From contig JADZGB010000045.1 of NCBI GenBank assembly GCA_020854105.1, positions 1-64,000 of the forward strand: a stretch of DNA of 64,000 nt, in the 5' to 3' direction. Below, piece after piece: positions 53,053-64,000 of the stretch; the first letter of the stretch is position 1; each line of letters starts with the position of its first letter. The notes beneath the pieces are model-generated. The model made no database searches. It had not been told where the DNA came from and saw only the letters and a list, made by a program, of their open reading frames with translations. The DNA comes from Burkholderiales bacterium. Its GTDB lineage: Bacteria; Pseudomonadota; Gammaproteobacteria; Burkholderiales; SHXO01. Both the position numbers and the translations under genes were made by a program.

Positions 53053-54210
53053 ATGCAGCTCGCCGCAAATCCGCGACGCATCGCGCTCGTGTCCGACGAC
53101 TTCATGCCGCCGATGACTGGAGCGGGCTACTATCTCGAGAGCCTCGCATCGCATCTGGCAGTGCGCGGTCACCATGTCGTGGTGCTGACCAGCCGCCCCA
53201 AGGGCCACCACGACCGGGCTCTGCCGCCGAACCTGAGGATCCATCGGGGTCTGACGGTCACCATGTTCGGCTTCGACCAGGCCTTGTTCTCCCCGGGACA
53301 GATACGCCGCATTCTGCACGATGAGCGCGTCGAGCTCGTCCATCATCACTACCTGAGCGGCCTGTCCGCCTCCTGCTCGCGCGTCGCCGCCCGGATTGGA
53401 CTCCCGCAACTCTATACCTATCACATGTCCGTCGAACTGCTGTCGCAGCCATTGCCGATGCGTCCGTTCAGACCGCTGTTGTTCGCCCTCTACCGGGCGT
53501 TCGCGCAGCGCATGAAGGCGATCATCACCCCCTCGCGCAAGGTCATCCCGCAGATGCAGTCCGACGGAATCTCCACGCCGATCCTGTACCTCAGCAATCC
53601 CGTCCTGTTCGACATTCCGGAATCGACCGCCCCGAAGCCATCGTCCGATGCGTGCTTCCGGATCCTGTACGTCGGCCGGCTGGCACGGGAGAAGAATCTC
53701 GCGCTGCTGATCCGTGGATTCGCGGCACTTGCGGCCAGGCGACCTCGCGTCGAGCTGTGGCTGGCGGGCAAGGGACTGCTGCAGCCACAGCTCGAGGCAT
53801 TGTGCGCCGAACTCGGGATCCGCCAGAAGGTGCAATTTTTCGGCCATCTCGCCTGGCAGGATCTGAGTCAACGCTACGCCCAGTGCGACGTGTTCGTTCT
53901 TCCGTCGAAGAACGAAGTCCAGCCGATGGTCCTGCTCGAGGCGATGAGCTTCGGAAAGCCCATCGTGGTGAGCGACCACGTGTTCAACCCGGACTTCCTG
54001 GACCGCGACCGTACCTGCCTGGTGGTGGGAGCTGACGACACCCCCGCCATGACAGACGCACTGTGCACGCTGATGGACGATCCGCACCGCAAGGAAGAGA
54101 TGGGGCGCGCCGCACTCCAGGCGGTGCAGGAATTGAAGCCCCCGGTCATCTTCGCCAGGCTCGAGAAGCTCTACGACGACGTTCTGGCCGGACGCGAACC
54201 GCGTATCTGA
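53053..54210 (+). CDS. GT4-family glycosyltransferase
   Basis: DDFMPPMTGAGYYLESLASHLAVRGHHVVVLT, ILYVGRLAREKNLALLIRGFA, VFVLPSKNEVQPMVLLEAMSFGKPIV. Confidence 0.92.
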   Translation: MQLAANPRRIALVSDDFMPPMTGAGYYLESLASHLAVRGHHVVVLTSRPKGHHDRALPPNLRIHRGLTVTMFGFDQALFSPGQIRRILHDERVELVHHHYLSGLSASCSRVAARIGLPQLYTYHMSVELLSQPLPMRPFRPLLFALYRAFAQRMKAIITPSRKVIPQMQSDGISTPILYLSNPVLFDIPESTAPKPSSDACFRILYVGRLAREKNLALLIRGFAALAARRPRVELWLAGKGLLQPQLEALCAELGIRQKVQFFGHLAWQDLSQRYAQCDVFVLPSKNEVQPMVLLEAMSFGKPIVVSDHVFNPDFLDRDRTCLVVGADDTPAMTDALCTLMDDPHRKEEMGRAALQAVQELKPPVIFARLEKLYDDVLAGREPRI

Positions 54211-54353
54211 GATGTCCGTGTCGGCGCATGCCGATGCGGCCATTGCAGCAGCTCTACGGCCGGACCGTGCGTACACTGCCTGCAGCCGCAGTGCCGCACG
54301 CTGGCATTGCGGCAGGCTAACATGGACAGCCGTGTATCCTGGAACCTGCAGCC

Positions 54354-55145
54354 ATGCTCGTCGAACAGATCTGGACCGCCAACGCCTATCGCAACTTCAA
54401 CTACCTCATCGCCTGCCCCCGGACAGGAGAGGCGCTCGCCGTGGATCCGCTCGACCACGAGAAGTGCCTGAGTAGCGCCAGGGCCAGGGGATGGACCATC
54501 CGGCAGATCGTCAACACCCACGAGCACCGCGACCACACCGGCGGCAACGATGCGCTGGCGCGCGCCACCGGGGCACGCATCCTGGCCCACGAGAACGCGA
54601 GGGACTCGATTCCGGGCATCGCCCGTGGACTGCGCGCCGGCGACGTGGTCAAGGTCGGCAGCAGCGTGGAACTGGAGGTGATGGACACGCCTGGCCATAC
54701 CATGGCCCATGTATGCCTGCGCTCCCACACTGACCAGCCGGCCCTGTTCTGCGGCGACACGCTGTTCAATGCGGGGGCCGGCAACTGCCACAACGGCGGC
54801 CACCCGGAACAGCTCTACAGGACGTTCTCGGAGCAGCTCGAGCGCCTGCCCGATGCCACCCTGATCTATCCAGGCCACGACTACATCGAGCACAACCTGC
54901 GCTTCACGCTCGACCGCGAACCGGACAATGCCAGCGCAGCATCGATGCTCGGACGGCTGTCCGGGCAGGATCCGGCGCACGCCTACGTTTCCACGCTGGG
55001 GGTGGAACGCGACATCAACACCTTCTTTCGCCTGCGCAGCCCCGGCGTCATCGCGCGCCTGCGCGAAGCATTTCCCGACCTGCCCGAGGACGTGGATCCC
55101 CGCACGGTGTTCCTCAAGCTGAGGGAACTGCGCAACAAGTGGTGA
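54354..55145 (+). CDS. gloB: Hydroxyacylglutathione hydrolase (glyoxalase II)
   Basis: VNTHEHRDHTGGNDAL metallo-beta-lactamase motif, TPGHTMAHVCL, YPGHDYIEHNLRF, C-terminal domain. Confidence 0.92.
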   Translation: MLVEQIWTANAYRNFNYLIACPRTGEALAVDPLDHEKCLSSARARGWTIRQIVNTHEHRDHTGGNDALARATGARILAHENARDSIPGIARGLRAGDVVKVGSSVELEVMDTPGHTMAHVCLRSHTDQPALFCGDTLFNAGAGNCHNGGHPEQLYRTFSEQLERLPDATLIYPGHDYIEHNLRFTLDREPDNASAASMLGRLSGQDPAHAYVSTLGVERDINTFFRLRSPGVIARLREAFPDLPEDVDPRTVFLKLRELRNKW

Positions 55146-55176
55146 ACGCCCCGCGGACCAGGACACGAGAACAATC

Positions 55177-56424
55177 ATGCGCATCGAAGTGATCTGCACC
55201 GGCGACGAAGTGCTTACCGGCAAGACCATCAACACCAATTTCGCGATGATCAGCCAGAAGCTGGAGGATGTCGGGCTAGCGGTCCGGTGGGAAACGACGG
55301 TGGGCGACGATCGTGACGAGCTGCTGCTCGCGTTCCAGCTTGCAGGGCAGCGCGCCCACGCGGTGGTCGTCAACGGCGGCCTCGGACCCACCGTCGACGA
55401 CCTTTCCCAGGAGGTCGCGGCGAGGGCAGCGGGCGTGGATCTGGTGCGGCACGAGGGCTGGGTGGCGCGCATGGAGGAGTACTTCCGGGCGCGCGGACGC
55501 ATCATGCCGTCCACCAACCACAAGCAGGCGATGCTGCCGGCGGGCGCCGAGTTGATCGACAATCCGATCGGCACGGCATGCGGATTCGCGATGACCATCG
55601 GCCGCGCGCGCTTCATGTTCACGCCCGGCGTGCCGCGCGAGGTCCGCCGCATGATCGACGAGCAGCTCATTCCGCGCCTGCTGGAGATGTACGGGACGAG
55701 GAGCACCATCTACCTGAAGCGCTTCCACTCGTTCGGCCTGGGCGAGTCGCGCGTGGACGAGATGCTGGCCGGCGTCGAGGCGCTGGCGCCGGAGGGCAGT
55801 GTCAGGCTGGGGTTCCGCGCACACTATCCGCAGCTCGAGACCAAGCTCGCCGTGCGCGGGCGGGACATGGAGGAGGTACGGCGCCAGCTCGGTCCGGTGG
55901 AGGCGGAGGTACGCAGGCGCCTGGGCAACTTCCTCCTGGCCGAGGACGACCAGACGCTCGAGCGCAATGTCCTGGGTGCCCTGCTCGCGGACGGCGCCTC
56001 TGTGGCAATCGTGGAGACCTTCACCGGGGGCCAGATCGCCGCCCGGCTCGCGCCCTTGCCCGATGCCGGCAAGGCGTTCCGGCGCGCGGTGGTCGGATTG
56101 GACCGCGAGGCGCTTGCCCGGACCCTGGGTGCGGCGGATGCCGGCGCCGTGTCGCTGGCAGCGGCGGCGCGAGCGGACACCGGGGCCAGCCACGGCCTGG
56201 CCGTGCTGGTGGACGTGGACGAGGGACAGGATCGCGTCGAGTTCGGGGGCACCGTGGATCTTGCCATCGTCACCGCCGCCGCCGTGGCCACGCGCCGCAG
56301 CAGGCTGCAGGGCGGACGCGAGTGGCTACGGCTGGGCGCGATCGAGATGGCGCTGGATTGCCTGCGTCGTCAGCTTGCCGGCCTGCCCGTGGACGAGCGC
56401 ATCGATTTCGAGAAGAGCGTCTGA
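55177..56424 (+). CDS. CinA-family protein with divergent C-terminal (PncC-like) domain
   Basis: MRIEVICTGDEVLTGKTINTNFAMISQKLEDVGL, VVNGGLGPTVDD; C-terminal ETFTGGQIAARL. Confidence 0.88.
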   Translation: MRIEVICTGDEVLTGKTINTNFAMISQKLEDVGLAVRWETTVGDDRDELLLAFQLAGQRAHAVVVNGGLGPTVDDLSQEVAARAAGVDLVRHEGWVARMEEYFRARGRIMPSTNHKQAMLPAGAELIDNPIGTACGFAMTIGRARFMFTPGVPREVRRMIDEQLIPRLLEMYGTRSTIYLKRFHSFGLGESRVDEMLAGVEALAPEGSVRLGFRAHYPQLETKLAVRGRDMEEVRRQLGPVEAEVRRRLGNFLLAEDDQTLERNVLGALLADGASVAIVETFTGGQIAARLAPLPDAGKAFRRAVVGLDREALARTLGAADAGAVSLAAAARADTGASHGLAVLVDVDEGQDRVEFGGTVDLAIVTAAAVATRRSRLQGGREWLRLGAIEMALDCLRRQLAGLPVDERIDFEKSV

Positions 56425-56528
56425 CACCGCCGGGCGACGCTCGACACGAATCGTTCACGAATCCCTGTGGGATTCCCGCGGCCTGCCGATGATGGGTTGT
56501 GATCTTCAGCCCATGGGGAGGATCGGAC

Positions 56529-56942
56529 ATGCCCATCGACGATTCCGGTAACACCGCACTGCGCGCCGCGATGAACGCGATTCCCGCTCTGGATGCCGAG
56601 CGCGGGCTGCGCTTCGCGGCCGGGCGGGTCGACCACTACATCCAGCGTCTGCGCAAGTACGCTTCCTGTCACACCGACATCGCCGACGAATTGCGTGCGG
56701 CGCAGGCATATCGGGATCCGGTCGAGCTGGGGCACATCGCCCACACGTTGCGCGGCGTGGCGGCCGTCCTCGGCGCCCGAGAGCTGCAGCAAAGCGCGAC
56801 CGACCTGGAGACGGGGCTGCGCGAGGGGCAGGACTGGAGGGCAAGCGCGAGCGCGGTCGCACGCGTGTGCGCGGCACACCAGGCGCTGCTGGAGGCGATC
56901 GCCGCCCTGCCGGAGACGGCGGAGCTGGAGACTGCGGCCTGA
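56529..56942 (+). CDS. Stand-alone Hpt-like domain protein
   Basis: ELGHIAHTLRGVAAVLGARELQQSATDLE resembles the HxLKG(xx)xLGA Hpt motif. Confidence 0.65.
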   Translation: MPIDDSGNTALRAAMNAIPALDAERGLRFAAGRVDHYIQRLRKYASCHTDIADELRAAQAYRDPVELGHIAHTLRGVAAVLGARELQQSATDLETGLREGQDWRASASAVARVCAAHQALLEAIAALPETAELETAA

Positions 56943-56952
56943 CGCCCGCCGC

Positions 56953-57783
56953 TCACAGACCCAGCCGCTGCCACACGGTGGTGGTGGGGCCGGCCTGGTT
57001 GAGGGTATAGAAGTGCAGGCCCGGCGCTCCGCCGCGCAGCAGCCGGTCGCATAGCGCCGTCACCACGTCCAGGCCGAACGAGCGGATCGAGGCCGCGTCG
57101 TCCCCGAATCCTTCCAGTTTCCGGCGGATCCAGCGCGGAATCTCCGCGCCGCAGGCATCCGAGAAGCGCGCGAGCTGGGAAAAACGGCTGATGGGCATGA
57201 TCCCGGGGATGATCGGGACATCGATCCCCATCGCTTCGCATTCCTCGACGAAGGCGAAATAGGCGTCCGCGTTGAAGAAATACTGCGTGATCGCACCGTT
57301 CGCGCCCGCCTCCACCTTGCGCTTGAAGGCGCGCAGATCCTCCTGCGCGCTGCGCGCCTGCGGGTGGTATTCGGGGTAGGCGGCCACCTCGATGTGGAAG
57401 CAATCGCCGAACTCGGCACGAACGAAGGACACGAGTTCACTGGCGTAGCGGAATTCCCCGGCCTCCGCGACTCCGGACGGCAGGTCACCTCGCAGGGCGA
57501 CCAGGCGACGGATGCCGGCCTTGCGGTACTGTTCCAGGATCTCGCGTATCGAGGTGCGGGTGGAGGCCACGCAGGACAGATGCGGAGCCACCTGCTGTCC
57601 CTCGGCCTGCACCTCGAGCGCGACGCCAAGCGTGCGCTCGCGCGTGGTGCCACCGGCCCCGTAGGTCACCGAGAAGTACGCGGGTTCGAGCTGCGCCAGC
57701 TGCCGGCGCGTCGCCCGAAGCCTCTCGATGCCTTCCGGCGTCTGCGGCGGGAACAACTCGAAGGAGAACAGTTTCGCTGTCAT
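56953..57783 (-). CDS. metF: Methylenetetrahydrofolate reductase
   Basis: FSFELFPPQTPEGIERL, FSVTYGAGGTTRERT, AITQYFFNADAYFAFVEE. Confidence 0.95.
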   Translation of the reverse strand: MTAKLFSFELFPPQTPEGIERLRATRRQLAQLEPAYFSVTYGAGGTTRERTLGVALEVQAEGQQVAPHLSCVASTRTSIREILEQYRKAGIRRLVALRGDLPSGVAEAGEFRYASELVSFVRAEFGDCFHIEVAAYPEYHPQARSAQEDLRAFKRKVEAGANGAITQYFFNADAYFAFVEECEAMGIDVPIIPGIMPISRFSQLARFSDACGAEIPRWIRRKLEGFGDDAASIRSFGLDVVTALCDRLLRGGAPGLHFYTLNQAGPTTTVWQRLGL

Positions 57784-57887
57784 GTCCGAGGGCGACAGTG
57801 GGAACGCCGGTCCGGGACCGGCGTCCGGGGTTGCGGAGGGGCCGGCGCGAGCGGCCCCGCACGAGCGCGTGCGCCGCGCCGCCAGAC

Positions 57888-59306
<1,419 letters not shown>

Positions 59307-59492
59307 GTTGCCTCCGTTCGTAAGCAGAACGGGCGCCGTTCGATCACCTCGCCGGGCTCCCGAGCCTGGCGTGCCCGGCAAGCACGTTGCCTGCCCGACA
59401 CGTCGCAGCGCCCCTCGGGACGGCGATATCGGTAGAGATGCTGCCGCTGCCGCTGAAGACCAGGGGCCACGGCTCACTGTACGGGATGTCCC

Positions 59493-59531
59493 AAAAACAG
59501 AAAGCGCCCGCACCATGTCGATGCGAGCGCC
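59493..59531 (-). terminator. Intrinsic terminator forming the riboswitch expression platform
   Basis: Minus strand GGCGCTCGCATCGACATGGTGCGGGCGCTTTCTGTTTTTGG; the 5' stem strand overlaps the riboswitch pseudoknot strand. Confidence 0.75.
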
Positions 59532-59586
59532 GTTCGTCTTGCTGAGCCTGGCCGGCCCGTCGGGCCGGTCGCAGCGCTCCTCAGCA
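59521..59586 (-). ncRNA. S-adenosylhomocysteine (SAH) riboswitch upstream of ahcY
   Basis: Minus strand GCTGAGGAGCGCTGCGACCGGCCCGACGGGCCGGCCAGGCTCAGCAAGACGAACGGCGCTCGCAT: P1 GCTGAG/CTCAGC, P2 hairpin, pseudoknot GAGCGC/GCGCTC, as in the SAH riboswitch consensus. Confidence 0.92.
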
Positions 59587-59633
59587 GCGGCGAAGTATAT
59601 CCTCGCCGGCCCCGGTGCGGAAGCGCCTGCCGG

Positions 59634-60809
59634 TCAGGCGTGCAGGCGGATTCCCGCGTCGGCGCGCAGGGCCTCGACCCGGTCGGCGGACTCCCAGGTG
59701 AATTCCGGCTCCTCGCGGCCGAAGTGGCCATATGCGGCAGTCTTCTGATAGATCGGCCGCAGCAGGTCGAGCATCTGCACGATGCCCTTGGGCCGCAGAT
59801 CGAAGTGGCGCTGGACCAGTTCCGCGATCTTCTCGTCGGAAATCCTCCCGGTACCGAAGGTCGTGACCATGACGCTGGTAGGACGTGCCACGCCGATCGC
59901 GTAGGACACCTGGATCTCGCACCGGCTCGCCAGTCCGGCGGCGACGATGTTCTTCGCGACGTAGCGCCCGGCGTAGGCCGCGGACCGGTCCACCTTGGAG
60001 GGATCCTTGCCGGAGAAGGCGCCGCCGCCGTGATGCGCCGCGCCGCCATAGGTGTCCACGATGATCTTGCGCCCGGTGAGTCCACAGTCGCCCTGCGGTC
60101 CACCCACGACGAAGCGTCCCGTGGGATTGATGAAGTAGCGGATGCTGCCCTTGACGAGATGGGCAGGCAGCACCGGCTTGACGATCTGCTCGATGACCGC
60201 TTCCTCGATCTGCTCGTGCGTGATCTCCGGTGCATGCTGCGTGGAGAGCACGACGGTGTCGATGGCGTCGGGCTGGCCGTCCTTGTAGCGCACCGTCACC
60301 TGCGACTTGGCGTCGGGCCGCAGCCAGGGCAGGCGGCCATCGCGGCGCAGTTCCGACTGGCGCTCGACCAGCCGGTGCGCGAGGTAGATCGGCAGCGGCA
60401 TGTGCTGCGGCGTCTCGTCGCACGCGTAGCCGAACATGAGGCCCTGGTCTCCCGCGCCCTGCTCGAGATCGATGCCCTCCCCCTCGGTGACGCCCTGCGA
60501 GATGTCTGGCGACTGCTTGTCATAGGCGACGAGGACGGCGCAGCCCTTGTAGTCGATACCGTATTCGGTATTGTCATAGCCGATGCGCCGGATGGTGTCG
60601 CGCGCGATCTGCTGGAAGTCCACCGTGGCGGCAGTGGTGATCTCGCCGGCCAGCACCACCAGGCCCGTGTTGACCAGGGTCTCGGCAGCAACCCGGGCGT
60701 GCTTGTCCTGGGCTAAGATCGCGTCGAGCACCGCGTCGGAGATCTGGTCGGCAACCTTGTCTGGATGCCCCTCGGAGACCGATTCGGAAGTAAAGAGGTG
60801 TTCGCTCAT
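59634..60809 (-). CDS. metK: S-adenosylmethionine synthetase
   Basis: [64 protein letters not shown]. Confidence 0.97.
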   Translation of the reverse strand: MSEHLFTSESVSEGHPDKVADQISDAVLDAILAQDKHARVAAETLVNTGLVVLAGEITTAATVDFQQIARDTIRRIGYDNTEYGIDYKGCAVLVAYDKQSPDISQGVTEGEGIDLEQGAGDQGLMFGYACDETPQHMPLPIYLAHRLVERQSELRRDGRLPWLRPDAKSQVTVRYKDGQPDAIDTVVLSTQHAPEITHEQIEEAVIEQIVKPVLPAHLVKGSIRYFINPTGRFVVGGPQGDCGLTGRKIIVDTYGGAAHHGGGAFSGKDPSKVDRSAAYAGRYVAKNIVAAGLASRCEIQVSYAIGVARPTSVMVTTFGTGRISDEKIAELVQRHFDLRPKGIVQMLDLLRPIYQKTAAYGHFGREEPEFTWESADRVEALRADAGIRLHA

Positions 60810-61071
60810 CGTGTTGGCGTGGGCCGGCTTCGATTGGTTGCTGGAGGCGGTGCAGTTCACCGCAGGTCTGAAGGTCTGAGTTTTGGCTTGTCCGCGTCGA
60901 TCGAGGATAGCAGATTGCGTATGCAGCTTGTAGCCGCGCCGGGCGCGGCTCACACGACTTTTCGGGCCGTTTGACACTGTTCTCGGGTTCACACCGCGGC
61001 CGGCACACCGAGGCCGGCCGGCATTGCGCGCAGGCGTTGCGAGGCGCATCCCGCCACAGTGCAGCACGCAC

Positions 61072-61950
61072 ATGAGCGGACGCATCGGCATCTTCGTCCT
61101 GTGGCTGCTGCACTTCCTGCCGCTGCCCTGGCTCGCCCTCATTGGCCGCGGCGTGGGCATGACGGCGCTTGCCGTAGTCGGCAAGCGCCGGCGCATCGCC
61201 GCGGCCAACCTCGCCCTGTGCTTTCCCGACATGGCGCCGGCCCAGCGCGCACGCCTCCTGCGCCAGCACTTCCAGTGCTTCGGGCGCGCCCTGGTGGAAT
61301 CGAGCATCGCCTGGTGGGGCTCGCCGGAGCGCCTGCGCCGCATCGTGCGCATCGAGGGACAGGAGCATGTGGACGCGATGAAGGGAGAACGCTTCATCGC
61401 GCTCGTGCCGCATTTCGTGGGCATCGAACTGGAAGGCATACGCATGACCATGGACTACCGCGGCGTGGCGGTGTACGTGCGCCAGCGCGACCCGTATGTC
61501 GATGCATTCCTGAAGCGCAAGCGCGAGCGCTTCACAGGCACACGCATGGTGGCCAGGCAGGAGGGGGTCAAGCCGATCCTGCGCGCGCTACAGGAGGGCC
61601 AGGCGCTGCAGCTGTCCCCGGACATGGACCTGGGCCCGAAGGACGCCGTGTTCGTCCCGTTCTTCGGCGTGCCGGCCGCGACCGTGACCGCCCTGCCGCG
61701 CATGGCGCGGCTGATGCGGGCCCGCATCGTGCCGCTGGTGATCCGCCAGCTGGAAGGAGGCCGCGGCTACGTCGCCCGCTTCTATCCGGCGTGGGAGGAC
61801 TACCCGGGCGACTCGGTCGAGGAAGACACCCGGCGCATGAACGCGTTCATCGAGGAGCGCATCCGCGAGATGCCGGAGCAGTACCTGTGGACGCACCGTC
61901 GCTTCAAGACGCGCCCGCCGGGCGAACCATCGCCGTATGCGCGCCGATGA
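61072..61950 (+). CDS. Lipid A acyltransferase (LpxL/HtrB family)
   Basis: [59 protein letters not shown]. Confidence 0.9.
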   Translation: MSGRIGIFVLWLLHFLPLPWLALIGRGVGMTALAVVGKRRRIAAANLALCFPDMAPAQRARLLRQHFQCFGRALVESSIAWWGSPERLRRIVRIEGQEHVDAMKGERFIALVPHFVGIELEGIRMTMDYRGVAVYVRQRDPYVDAFLKRKRERFTGTRMVARQEGVKPILRALQEGQALQLSPDMDLGPKDAVFVPFFGVPAATVTALPRMARLMRARIVPLVIRQLEGGRGYVARFYPAWEDYPGDSVEEDTRRMNAFIEERIREMPEQYLWTHRRFKTRPPGEPSPYARR

Positions 61951-62100
61951 GCCTCGCCGGTCCATCGGGTGGTCTGGCCCGCGCCCGAGCCGCTGCGTGC
62001 CTGTTGCATCCCGGCTACACCGGCCGCAGCCCGCGGCGTTCCGTCCGCCTCGACCGGCTAGAATATCGATCCGACAGTGGGCAACCGCGACCCTTCCGAC

Positions 62101-62931
62101 ATGCGCATCCGCTTCACCAAGATGCAGGGCGTGGGCAACGACTTCGTCGTGCTCGATGCCATCAACCAGCCCATCGCGCTCGACGCGCGGGCCGTGCGCC
62201 GCCTCGCCGACCGCCACTTCGGCGTGGGCTGCGACCAGGTTCTTCTGATCGCGCCTGCGCACACCCCGGACACGGACTTCACCTACCGCATCTTCAACGC
62301 CGACGGCGACGAGGTGCAGCACTGCGGCAACGGCGCCCGCTGCTTCCTGCGCTTCGTACTGGACAAGGGCCTCACCACCAAGCGCGAGATCCGGGTCCAG
62401 ACGCTGTCGGGAATCATCGTGCCGCGTCTGGAGCCCGACGGGCAGGTCACGGTCGACATGGGGCCTCCGATCTTCGAGCCGGCCCGCATCCCGTTCGTCG
62501 CGGCCGAGCGCGCGCTGACCTATGCCCTGGAACTCGACGGCGAGACGGTCACCATCGGCGCGCTGTCGATGGGCAATCCGCACGCGGTGCAGGTGGTGGA
62601 CGACGCGGACACCGCACCGGTGACCACGCAGGGGCCGCTCATCGAGCGCCACGCGCGCTTTCCGCAGCGGGTCAACGCCGGCTACATGCAGGTGATCGAT
62701 CCGCGGCGCATCCGCCTGCGCGTGTTCGAACGCGGCGCGGGGGAGACGCTGGCGTGCGGCACGGGCGCGTGCGCCGCAGTCGTCTCCGGCATTCAGCGCG
62801 GGCTGTTGCGCAGCCCGGTCGAGGTGCACACGCGTGGCGGCGCCTTGCGCATCGCCTGGGAAGGAGAGGGCCGTCCGGTGTACATGACCGGACCCGCGGA
62901 AACGGTTTTCGAGGGAGAGATCGAGCTTTGA
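62101..62931 (+). CDS. dapF: Diaminopimelate epimerase
   Basis: [50 protein letters not shown]. Confidence 0.97.
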   Translation: MRIRFTKMQGVGNDFVVLDAINQPIALDARAVRRLADRHFGVGCDQVLLIAPAHTPDTDFTYRIFNADGDEVQHCGNGARCFLRFVLDKGLTTKREIRVQTLSGIIVPRLEPDGQVTVDMGPPIFEPARIPFVAAERALTYALELDGETVTIGALSMGNPHAVQVVDDADTAPVTTQGPLIERHARFPQRVNAGYMQVIDPRRIRLRVFERGAGETLACGTGACAAVVSGIQRGLLRSPVEVHTRGGALRIAWEGEGRPVYMTGPAETVFEGEIEL

Positions 62932-62933
62932 GC

Positions 62934-63587
62934 ATGGGCATGAGACACGAAGAGGTGGCCAGGTACCTGAAGGATCACCCCGAGTTCTTCGACGAGTACG
63001 CCGAGCTGCTGAGCACGGTGCAGGTGCGGCACCCCTACGGCGGCCGCGCCATCCCGCTGTCGGAGCGGCAGGTGCTTGCCCTGCGCGAGCGCAGCCGCAC
63101 GCTCGAGGGCAAGCTGCGCGAGCTGGTCCAGTTCGGGGAGGAGAACGACACCACCAGCGACCGCGTGCATCGGCTCAGCCTCGCGCTGCTGGCCGCACCC
63201 GATCTCGCCGGCCTGATCCAGGCCATCGACATCAGCCTGCGTGAGGATTTCACCGTGCCCGAGGTGGCGCTGCGGCTGTGGGGCGCGCGCGAGATCGATG
63301 CCGGGCCCGAGTCCGGGCCGGTGAGCGAGGAGGCACGCGCATTCGGGGACGCACTCGCCACGCCGTACTTCTGCGATCGACCCATGTTCGAATCGGGCGC
63401 CTGGTTCTCCGCCCAGTCCGCCGACCTGCGCTCACTGGTCTATCTGCCCCTGCGCGTGGACCGCCCCCTCGGCCTGCTGGCCCTCGGCAGCCCGGACCCG
63501 CGCCGGTTCACCCCGGACATGGGCACGCTCTATCTGGTGCGCATCGCCGAACTGATCAGCATGGCGCTGCGGCGTCATCTGGAATAG
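62934..63587 (+). CDS. DUF484-family protein
   Basis: VARYLKDHPEFFDEYAELLSTVQVRHPYGGRAIPLSERQVLALRERSRTLEGKLRELV; between dapF and xerC. Confidence 0.92.
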   Translation: MGMRHEEVARYLKDHPEFFDEYAELLSTVQVRHPYGGRAIPLSERQVLALRERSRTLEGKLRELVQFGEENDTTSDRVHRLSLALLAAPDLAGLIQAIDISLREDFTVPEVALRLWGAREIDAGPESGPVSEEARAFGDALATPYFCDRPMFESGAWFSAQSADLRSLVYLPLRVDRPLGLLALGSPDPRRFTPDMGTLYLVRIAELISMALRRHLE

Positions 63588-64000
63588 TGATTCCGTCCGT
63601 GCGCGATGCTGCTCCGACCGACGACGCGGCGACGCGCAACCGGGAGCGGGCCGCCGCGTTCCTGGCGCACCTGCGCAGCGAGCGGCGGCTGAGCGCGCAC
63701 ACGCTCGCGGCATACGGTCGGGACATCGACAGACTGCTGGAGCTGGCCGGAAGCACGGATCTGGCACGACTCGACGTGACGGCCGGGCGTCGCATGCTCG
63801 CGCGGCTGCACGGTCCGCGCCTGGGCGGACGTTCGCTGGCGCGCATGCTCAGCGCATGGCGCGCACTGTACCGCTACCTCGTGCGCGACCACGGCTTCGC
63901 CAGCAATCCGTTCCAGGGCACGCGCGCGCCCAGATCGGCCAGGCGGTTACCGAAGGCATTGTCGCCGGACGAGGCGGCCCGGCTGCTGGCGTTCGGGACC
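63587..64000 (+). CDS. xerC: Tyrosine recombinase XerC, N-terminal part (runs off window)
   Basis: From GTG at 63587: FLAHLRSERRLSAHTLAAYGRDIDRLLEL...SAWRALYRYLVRDHGFASNPFQGTRAPRSARRLPKALSPDEA. Confidence 0.88.
   Translation, partial: MIPSVRDAAPTDDAATRNRERAAAFLAHLRSERRLSAHTLAAYGRDIDRLLELAGSTDLARLDVTAGRRMLARLHGPRLGGRSLARMLSAWRALYRYLVRDHGFASNPFQGTRAPRSARRLPKALSPDEAARLLAFGT

Noticed and set aside
60810-61071. Possible SAM-type riboswitch upstream of metK
   Set aside because: No recognisable SAM-I/II/IV/V core motif seen by eye in the metK leader.

Overview
This is a 64 kb high-GC proteobacterial chromosomal segment. Gene content (ubiD/ubiA, recG, kup, lgt, mtgA-aroE, mpl, ttcA, metK-ahcY-metF, lpxL-dapF-DUF484-xerC) suggests a betaproteobacterium, but that is inference. 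Most of it is housekeeping. The most notable parts are: (1) a six-gene hyf/hyc-like membrane oxidoreductase operon (6.1-13.2 kb) whose hydrogenase large-subunit homologue has lost all four NiFe-ligand cysteines, i.e. an Ehr (energy-converting hydrogenase-related) type complex; (2) an accessory block (23.9-34.2 kb) with archease-RtcB, a PRPP-synthetase homologue and a tightly overlapped operon of acyl-CoA synthetase, E1alpha, E1beta, E2 and acyl carrier protein, followed by an internally deleted nicotinate phosphoribosyltransferase remnant, lying on the 3' side of a tRNA-Ala(CGC); (3) an in-frame Cro-like HTH/class V aminotransferase ORF behind a promoter full of perfect inverted repeats; (4) an SAH riboswitch upstream of ahcY-metF whose pseudoknot strand is shared with an intrinsic terminator; (5) four unrelated intergenic 14-15 bp tandem arrays, a 19-bp terminal-inverted-repeat element and a truncated group II intron ORF. 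All calls come from reading the sequence and supplied ORFs; no database searches were run.
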